Translations under genes and position numbers: made by a program
The notes under the pieces: generated by a model
Seen by the model: the letters and a program-made list of their open reading frames with translations, nothing else
Database searches by the model: none
Told to the model about the DNA's origin: nothing
Shown here: piece by piece, positions 50,664-55,471 of the stretch
How positions within the stretch are numbered: the first letter of the stretch is position 1
Layout of the letters: every line of letters starts with the position of its first letter
NCBI RefSeq assembly: GCF_001995175.1
Contig: NZ_MUKN01000025.1
Location: 1-55,471 of the forward strand
DNA length: 55,471 bases
Direction of reading: 5' to 3'
Source: Rathayibacter rhapontici
Lineage (GTDB): Bacteria; Actinomycetota; Actinomycetes; Actinomycetales; Microbacteriaceae

Positions 50664-51497
50664 GTGAGCAGAGCGGACGGCACGAGCACCGCGGACGGCA
50701 CGAGCACGGCCGTCGCCGAGCGGCACCGGCGCTCGGCGGGCTGGCGCTACCGCCACTCCCTCTGGCTGCTCACGCGCCGCGACCTCACGGTCCGCTACGC
50801 GACCAGCGCGCTCGGCTACTTCTGGTCGATCCTCGACCCGCTGGTGATGTCGGGCATCTACTACTTCGTCTTCACCGTCGTCTTCGACCGCTCGGTCGGC
50901 GAGGACCCCTACATCGTCTTCCTCCTCGCCGGGCTGCTGCCGTGGATGTGGTTCAACCAGGCCACCTCGGACGCGACGCGCGCGTTCCTCAAGGAGGCGA
51001 AGCTCGTCCGCTCGACGTCGATCCCCCGCACCATCTGGGTCGGGCGGATCGTGCTGTCGAAGGGGATCGAGTTCGTCGCGAGCATCCCCGTGCTGGTGCT
51101 GTTCGCCGTCCTCGCCGGCGCAGAGGTGACGTGGGCCGTCCTGCTGTTCCCGGTGGCGATCCTCCTGCAGGGGGTGCTGACGCTCGGCGTCGGGCTCCTG
51201 GTCGCTCCGCTGGTCGTGTTCTTCCGCGACCTCGAGCGCGTGATCAAGCTCGTGCTGCGGTTCCTCTTCTACGCGTCGCCGATCATCTACTCGACCGACA
51301 ACCTCCCGGTCGAGATCCAGCCGTGGGCAGCGCTCAACCCGCTCAGCGGGATCTTCGCGCTCTACCGCTCCACCTTCTTCGCGAGCGAGCTCGACGCGCC
51401 GCTGATCCTCACCTCGGCCCTGATCTCGGTGCTCCTGCTCGTGCTCGGCCTGATCGTGTTCCGCCGCTCCGAGCGCGCCGTGCTGAAGGAGCTGTGA
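50664..51497 (+). CDS. tagG: ABC-2 type polysaccharide/teichoic acid export permease
   Basis: A 277-residue membrane protein with about six TM segments. Seen: the amphipathic start YRHSLWLLTRRDLTVRYATSALGYFWSILDPLVMSGIYYFVF, FLLAGLLPWMWFNQA, and FLFYASPIIYSTDNLP, ALNPLSGIFALYRSTFF, the conserved pattern of O-antigen/teichoic acid exporters (TagG, Wzm). GTG 50664. 1-bp overlap with the ATPase gene. Together they would flip a lipid-linked polymer across the membrane. Confidence 0.88.
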   Translation: MSRADGTSTADGTSTAVAERHRRSAGWRYRHSLWLLTRRDLTVRYATSALGYFWSILDPLVMSGIYYFVFTVVFDRSVGEDPYIVFLLAGLLPWMWFNQATSDATRAFLKEAKLVRSTSIPRTIWVGRIVLSKGIEFVASIPVLVLFAVLAGAEVTWAVLLFPVAILLQGVLTLGVGLLVAPLVVFFRDLERVIKLVLRFLFYASPIIYSTDNLPVEIQPWAALNPLSGIFALYRSTFFASELDAPLILTSALISVLLLVLGLIVFRRSERAVLKEL

Positions 51498-52278
51498 TGG
51501 CCTCCACGCCCTCCCCCGGCTACCGCCGGTCGTCATCGCCTGCCGCGGTCTCGGCATCCGGTTCCGGCGGAACCGCCGCGGCACCCGCTCGTTCAAGGAC
51601 CTCTTCGCCGGCCGCGCCCGCCGCTCGCGCCCCGGCGAGTTCTGGGCCCTGCGGGGCCTGGACGTCGAGGTGCGGCGGGGCGAGGCGATCGGAGTCGTGG
51701 GCCGCAACGGCCAGGGCAAGTCGACCCTCCTGAAGCTCGTCGCGGGCGTGGTGCTGCCGGACGAGGGCACGGTCGAGGTGCTCGGCGGCGTCGCTCCGCT
51801 GATCGAGATCACCGGCGGGTTCGTCGCCGATCTGAGCGTGCGCGAGAACGTCTACCTGACGGCGGGGCTGCACGGCATGTCGCGGCGCGAGGTCGACGAG
51901 CGCTTCGACTCGATCATCGAGTTCGCCGAGATCCAGGACTTCCTCGACACCCCCTACAAGCACCTCTCCAGCGGCATGAAGGTCCGCATCGCCTTCTCGG
52001 TCGTCTCGCGGCTCGAGGAGCCGATCATCCTCGTCGACGAGGTGCTCGCGGTCGGCGACAAGGCCTTCCGCGAGAAGTGCTACGCCCGCATCGAGGAGCT
52101 CCTGGCGGCCGGGCGAACGCTGTTCTTCGTCTCGCACAACGAGCGCGACCTCCGCCGCTTCTGCACCCGCGGGCTCTACCTGGACAAGGGCTCCCTGGTG
52201 CTGGATGCACCGATCGATCAGGTGCTCGCGCGTTACGCTGAGGACTACGCGCCGAAGCCGCCGACTCCCGCCGACTGA
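51497..52278 (+). pseudogene. tagH: ABC polysaccharide export ATPase (TagH/Wzt type), single-base frameshift near start
   Basis: The ATPase partner of TagG. From ATG 51497 the first frame reads ASTPSPGYR, then the sense moves one frame: one base is missing near 51524-51528 (TACCGC(C)CGGTC, Y-R-P-V-V-I expected). The body gives ACRGLGIRFRRN, the Walker A GVVGRNGQGKSTLLKL, TGGFVADLSVRENVYL, the signature KHLSSGMKVRIAFSV, Walker B PIILVDEVLAVGD and the H-loop FFVSHNERDL. Typical of the teichoic-acid type, without a C-terminal carbohydrate-binding domain. Restored length is 260 residues. Confidence 0.88.
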
Positions 52279-52326
52279 CGACGGAGCCGAGCGATCGGCA
52301 TCCGGACGACGCAGGAGTTGCAGCAC

Positions 52327-53808
52327 ATGGCGCCGAAGGACCGCGGCCGGGACATCGAGAAGTCGGAGCCCGGAGCGGTCGACCCCGCGCAGTTCGCGAA
52401 GCTCCTCGACAGGGTGCTCGCCGTGCAGCGGCCGGCTGTGCTCGCCAACATCAGGGCGATGCGCCGCCGCCGGCCGGACGCGAGTCCGGAGCAGCTCATC
52501 ACCTCGCTCGAACGGCAGTACCTCTCGAGCGTCGCCGCCGGCGGGGCGGCCATCGGAGCGACGGCCGTCGTCCCCGGCATCGGCACCGCCGCCTCCGTGG
52601 CGCTCTCCGGCGCGGGCGCCGTCGGGTTCCTCGAGGCGAGCGCCCTCTTCGCGCAGTCGGTCACCGAGGTGCACGGCATCCGGCTCGAGGACCCTGAGCG
52701 CGCCCGCGCCCTCGTCCTCACGCTGATGATGGGCTCCTCCGGGAGCGAGCTGGTGCGCCAGGTCGCCGGGCAGGCCGCCGGCGGGGCGGGCCTCACCCAG
52801 TACTGGGGCTCGGTCGTCACCAAGGGGCTCCCCTCGTTCCTCGTCGGGGAGCTCGCCGATCGCGCGAAGCGCTCCTTCACCCGGCACTTCCTCACGCAGC
52901 AGGGAGCGGGCCTCGTCGGGCGCGCCATGCCGTTCGGCGTCGGTGCGGCCATCGGAGGCGTCGGCAACGCGATGCTCGGCCGGAAGGTCGTGCAGAACGC
53001 GCGGGACGCCTTCGGACCCGCCCCGCAGGTCTTCGGCAACGCTCTGGTGATCGAGCCGACCCGCTCCGAGCGCAAGCGCGCGCTCACCGCGGGCGCGTAC
53101 GAGCCGCTCGAGCTGCACGTCCGCGACTACGGCGGAGAGGGCGACCGCGTGGCGCTGCTCCTGCACGGACTCGCCTCGGACTCGCGCACCTGGTACGCCC
53201 TCGTGCCGACCCTGCAGGAGCACGGCTACCGCGTGATCGCTCCGGACCTCGCGGGGCACGGCGGGTCGCCGAAGTCGACCGCCTACTCGCCCGAGCGCTG
53301 GGCGGCGGACGTGCGCGGCTCCGTGCTGCAGACCCCCGGCCTGATCGTCGGGCACGGGCTCGGCGCGGTCGTCGCGGCCCGGCTCGCGGACGAGTACCGA
53401 CCCGAGCGCGTGATCCTGCTCGACCCCGCCTTCTCCGACTCCCGCGGACCGGCGGCCGCGCTGCGCGGCTCCCGCTCCCTGACGAAGGTCGAGAAGGGCG
53501 ACGCCGGCGAGCTGCGGCGCCGCCACCCGATCTGGACCGACGAGCAGATCGAGCTCGACGTCTCGGCGCACCGGCTCTGGGATCCGGCCTCGGCCGCCGG
53601 GCTCACCGCGCGGGGTGCGGCCGACGCCCCCGACATCGTCGTCGTGCCGACGCTCGCCGTGCTCCCGGAGGAGCCGATCGCGCATCCGTCGCTCGCCGGC
53701 GTCCTCGCCGACCGCGGCGTCGAGGTGCGCAGCGTCCCCGGTGCCGGATCCTCGATCCTGCGCGAGGACCGACCGGCCCTCATCGCCGCGATCGAGGACT
53801 GGCTCTAG
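52327..53808 (+). CDS. EcsC-like membrane domain fused to a degenerate alpha/beta hydrolase
   Basis: A 493-residue protein. Residues ~1-230 carry an ANIRAMRRRRPDASPEQL stretch, then Gly/Ala-rich amphipathic or membrane segments (VAAGGAAIGATAVVPGIGTAASVAL; RAMPFGVGAAIGGVGNAMLGRKVVQNARDAF), resembling the EcsC family. Residues ~260-493 are an alpha/beta-hydrolase fold: VALLLHGLASDSRTWYALV (oxyanion), APDLAGHGGSP, VGHGLGAVVAARLA, RVILLDPAF. The nucleophile elbow has Gly344 in place of Ser, and the His site (VPGAGSSIL) has Ser475, so it is probably not a normal hydrolase. ATG 52327 with AGGAG 9 bases upstream. It sits after tagG/tagH. Confidence 0.8.
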   Translation: MAPKDRGRDIEKSEPGAVDPAQFAKLLDRVLAVQRPAVLANIRAMRRRRPDASPEQLITSLERQYLSSVAAGGAAIGATAVVPGIGTAASVALSGAGAVGFLEASALFAQSVTEVHGIRLEDPERARALVLTLMMGSSGSELVRQVAGQAAGGAGLTQYWGSVVTKGLPSFLVGELADRAKRSFTRHFLTQQGAGLVGRAMPFGVGAAIGGVGNAMLGRKVVQNARDAFGPAPQVFGNALVIEPTRSERKRALTAGAYEPLELHVRDYGGEGDRVALLLHGLASDSRTWYALVPTLQEHGYRVIAPDLAGHGGSPKSTAYSPERWAADVRGSVLQTPGLIVGHGLGAVVAARLADEYRPERVILLDPAFSDSRGPAAALRGSRSLTKVEKGDAGELRRRHPIWTDEQIELDVSAHRLWDPASAAGLTARGAADAPDIVVVPTLAVLPEEPIAHPSLAGVLADRGVEVRSVPGAGSSILREDRPALIAAIEDWL

Positions 53809-53817
53809 CGGGGTCCG

Positions 53818-54411
53818 CTACTTCGCCGCCTTGGCCGCGGCCTTCGCGGCCTGCTTGGTCGCGCGCACCTTGGTCAGCGACTCCGGGGAGACGATGTCGG
53901 CGACGGAGCGGAACGAGCCCTCCTCGCCGTAGGCGCCGGCGGCCTCGCGCCACCCCGCACCGTCGAAGCCCCGCTGCTTGCCGAGCAGCGCGAGGAAGAT
54001 GCGCGCCTTCTGGTCGCCGAAGCCGGGCAGGGCCTTGAGGCGCGCGAGCACCGCCTTGCCGTCGGGCTCGTCGCGGGTCCAGATCGCGGAGGCGTCCCCG
54101 CCCCAGTCGTCCACGATCGCCCGGCAGAGCGCCTGCACGCGCCCGGCCATGTTGGCCGGGTAGCGATGCACCGCGGGCGGGGTGCGGCAGAGCTCGGAGA
54201 AGGCGTCCTCCTCGACGGCCGCGATCGCCTCGGCGTCGAACGGCGTGCCGAGGGCCTCGAGGCGCTCTTCGATCTTGAGGGGGCCGGCGAACGCGGTCTC
54301 CATCGCCACCTGCTGGTCGAGCAGCATGCCGATCAGCAGGGCGAGCGGATCGCGCGTCAGCAGCGCGTCGGCGTCCGGGTCGTCGGTGATGTGGAGCGCG
54401 TCGGAGGTCAT
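53818..54411 (-). CDS. HhH-GPD-type base-excision DNA repair family protein
   Basis: A 197-residue protein of an actinobacterial HhH-GPD-like family. Seen: DPLALLIGMLLDQQVAMETAFAGPLKIEERL, AVHRYPANMAGRVQALCRAIVDDWGGDA, LARLKALPGFGDQKARIFLALLGKQ with the helix-hairpin-helix (LPGFGDQKA). The basic Ala/Lys tail (KVRATKQAAKAAAKAAK) is histone H1-like and may bind DNA. The catalytic Lys/Asp of classic glycosylases is not obvious. Its ATG overlaps the MocR stop. Confidence 0.85.
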   Translation of the reverse strand: MTSDALHITDDPDADALLTRDPLALLIGMLLDQQVAMETAFAGPLKIEERLEALGTPFDAEAIAAVEEDAFSELCRTPPAVHRYPANMAGRVQALCRAIVDDWGGDASAIWTRDEPDGKAVLARLKALPGFGDQKARIFLALLGKQRGFDGAGWREAAGAYGEEGSFRSVADIVSPESLTKVRATKQAAKAAAKAAK

Positions 54412-55471
54412 CCCTCAGGGATACCACGCTCGTGCGCGAGGCGCCGCACGGTGCGGTCGATCGTCCCGAGGGAGGCCGTCAGCTCGAGGTCGGTGAGGTG
54501 GCCGTAGCCCAGGACCAGCGCCGGCCGGTCGGCCCCGCCGGAGAGTGCGTACGCGTCGAGCGTCGCCACCTCGAGCCCCTCCCGGGCGAGCGCGTCGGCG
54601 ACGTCGGACGCCGCGAGGGAGCGGGGCAGCGAGAGGACGACGTGCAGCCCTCCGTCGAGACCTCTGGCCTCGCCCCAGTCGATCCGCTCCGAGAACGCGC
54701 GGACCAGCTCGCGGCGGTGCGCGTACCTCCGCCGGGCGCGGGTGAGGTGCCGACGGAAGGCACCGCCCGCCATGAAGGCGGCCAGCGCCTCCTGCGTCGG
54801 CCCCGAGACCGAGGCGTCGCGCTCGGAGTCGAGGCCGGACAGCGCCGGGCGCAGCCACGACGCCGCCGGCAGCGCGAGGAACGCGACGCGCAGCCACGGC
54901 GAGACGGTCTTGGAGAAGGAGCCGACGTGCGCCACTCCCCCGCTCGCGTCGAGCGAGGCGAGCGCGGGGAGCGGCGCGCCGACGTAGCGGAACTCGCTGT
55001 CGTAGTCGTCCTCGATCACGAGCATCCGCTCGCTCGTCGCGCGCCGCACGAGCTCGAGGCGAGCGGCGAGGGCGAGCCGACCGCCGGTCGGGTACTGGTG
55101 CGAGGGAGTGACGACGACCACGTCGGGTCGGGCGGCGGCGAGCGCTGCGAGGTCGATGCCGTCGGCGTCGAGCCCGATGCCGACCACCTCGTGCCCCTCG
55201 GCGTGCAGGCGCCGCCGCACCGCGGGGTAGCCGGGGTCCTCCACTCCGACCCGCACGGCGCGTCCGAGTGCGGTCGACGCGGCGCGGACGAGCAGCGCGA
55301 CGGCATCGGCGGTGCCGCTCGTGACCACGACGTCGGCGGGGGTCACGTCGACTCCCCGGGAGCGCCGCAGCTGGTCGGCGATCTGCTCGCGCAGCCCGGG
55401 ATCGCCGGTCGGCGCGGGCAGCGCGGAGGGCGGGGCGGCGAGAGCCGGCCGCCAGGCCGCGCGCCACTCGG
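54408..55471 (-). CDS. MocR/PdxR-type PLP-dependent regulator (5' end outside window)
   Basis: The aminotransferase-like domain of a GntR-MocR regulator, open to the window end. About 354 residues are visible, starting ...EWRAAWRPALAAPPSALPAP and then TGDPGLREQIADQLRRSRGVD. Fold type I landmarks: VVVTSGTADAVALLVRAAS, VGVEDPGYPAVRRRL, TPSHQYPTGGRLALAARLELV, EDDYDSEFRY, and the PLP lysine in HVGSFSKTVSPWLRVAF. The expected winged-helix DNA-binding N-terminus lies outside. Some such proteins activate pdxS/pdxT for vitamin B6, others do not; the target here is unknown. Confidence 0.87.
   Translation of the reverse strand, partial: EWRAAWRPALAAPPSALPAPTGDPGLREQIADQLRRSRGVDVTPADVVVTSGTADAVALLVRAASTALGRAVRVGVEDPGYPAVRRRLHAEGHEVVGIGLDADGIDLAALAAARPDVVVVTPSHQYPTGGRLALAARLELVRRATSERMLVIEDDYDSEFRYVGAPLPALASLDASGGVAHVGSFSKTVSPWLRVAFLALPAASWLRPALSGLDSERDASVSGPTQEALAAFMAGGAFRRHLTRARRRYAHRRELVRAFSERIDWGEARGLDGGLHVVLSLPRSLAASDVADALAREGLEVATLDAYALSGGADRPALVLGYGHLTDLELTASLGTIDRTVRRLAHERGIPEG

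Overview
The window is chromosomal DNA from a high-GC Gram-positive bacterium, most likely a member of the Microbacteriaceae (Actinomycetota; Rathayibacter, Clavibacter or Curtobacterium type). The evidence is very high G+C with strong G/C preference at third codon positions, frequent 4-bp ATGA/GTGA start-stop overlaps, many GTG starts, small actinobacterial families (DUF2795, DUF3039, a septum-formation lipoprotein, the HhH-GPD repair protein), and an actinobacterial prfB-ftsE-ftsX-smpB-ssrA block. The genus is inference. No insertion sequence, prophage, CRISPR array or replication origin is visible. No stretch longer than 300 bases lacks a gene.

Layout. 1-3.8 kb (+): a sugar/surface-polysaccharide operon (aldehyde dehydrogenase, HldE heptose kinase/adenylyltransferase, GT2 glycosyltransferase), then a DUF2795 gene. 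3.9-5.5 kb (-): RecQ with a LexA-like box. 6.0-9.0 kb (-): leuB-ilvE-FAH-family operon. 9.1-11.3 kb: a drug-efflux MFS gene and its divergent TetR. 11.4-13.0 kb (-): serA. 13.1-15.9 kb: small membrane proteins and an SGNH hydrolase. 16-21.2 kb (-): ilvD-ilvB-ilvN-ilvC. Together with leuB and ilvE this supplies much of branched-chain amino-acid synthesis. 21.3-23.6 kb (-): otsA-otsB trehalose synthesis. 23.8-25.8 kb: an ArsB/SLC13-type permease and two small genes. 25.8-29.8 kb: a divergent glucose-6-phosphate dehydrogenase, facing away from a GH15 trehalase/glucoamylase-like gene and a hydrolase. 29.8-31.2 kb: a MerR/aldo-keto reductase pair behind a canonical MerR promoter. 31.3-35.0 kb: an MscS channel, tRNA-Lys, a HisN-like phosphatase, a lipoprotein and a hypothetical protein. 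35-41 kb (-): ssrA, an MFS gene, smpB, ftsX, ftsE, prfB. 41-47.3 kb: an MFS gene, tRNA-Leu, DedA, then murI-rph-rdgB (-), pncB and DUF3039. 47.3-49.7 kb (-): a two-gene ABC transporter. 49.9-53.8 kb (+): a LicC-like nucleotidyltransferase, TagG/TagH-type export ABC genes and an odd membrane/hydrolase fusion. 53.8-55.5 kb (-): a MocR-type regulator (cut by the window end) and an HhH-GPD protein.

The most important caveat is that eight genes (a membrane protein gene, ilvB, merR, mscS, hisN-like, ftsX, rph, tagH) are each broken by what looks like exactly one missing base. In every case adding one base restores a full-length family member, and the gap lies in a GC-rich context where the missing base is most simply a C (or G) next to an identical base. 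Several of these genes are normally essential or needed for prototrophy. Systematic single-base deletions in the sequence or assembly are therefore more likely than eight real pseudogenes.

The most interesting biological candidates are: the fusion of an EcsC-like membrane domain to an alpha/beta hydrolase that has lost its nucleophile Ser and catalytic His; a 20-bp perfect palindrome inside a 19-bp-spacer MerR promoter that drives a leaderless regulator mRNA; a patch of A/T-rich rare codons inside ilvD; a 79-bp nested hairpin after ilvC; and a possible AUC start codon for otsA.
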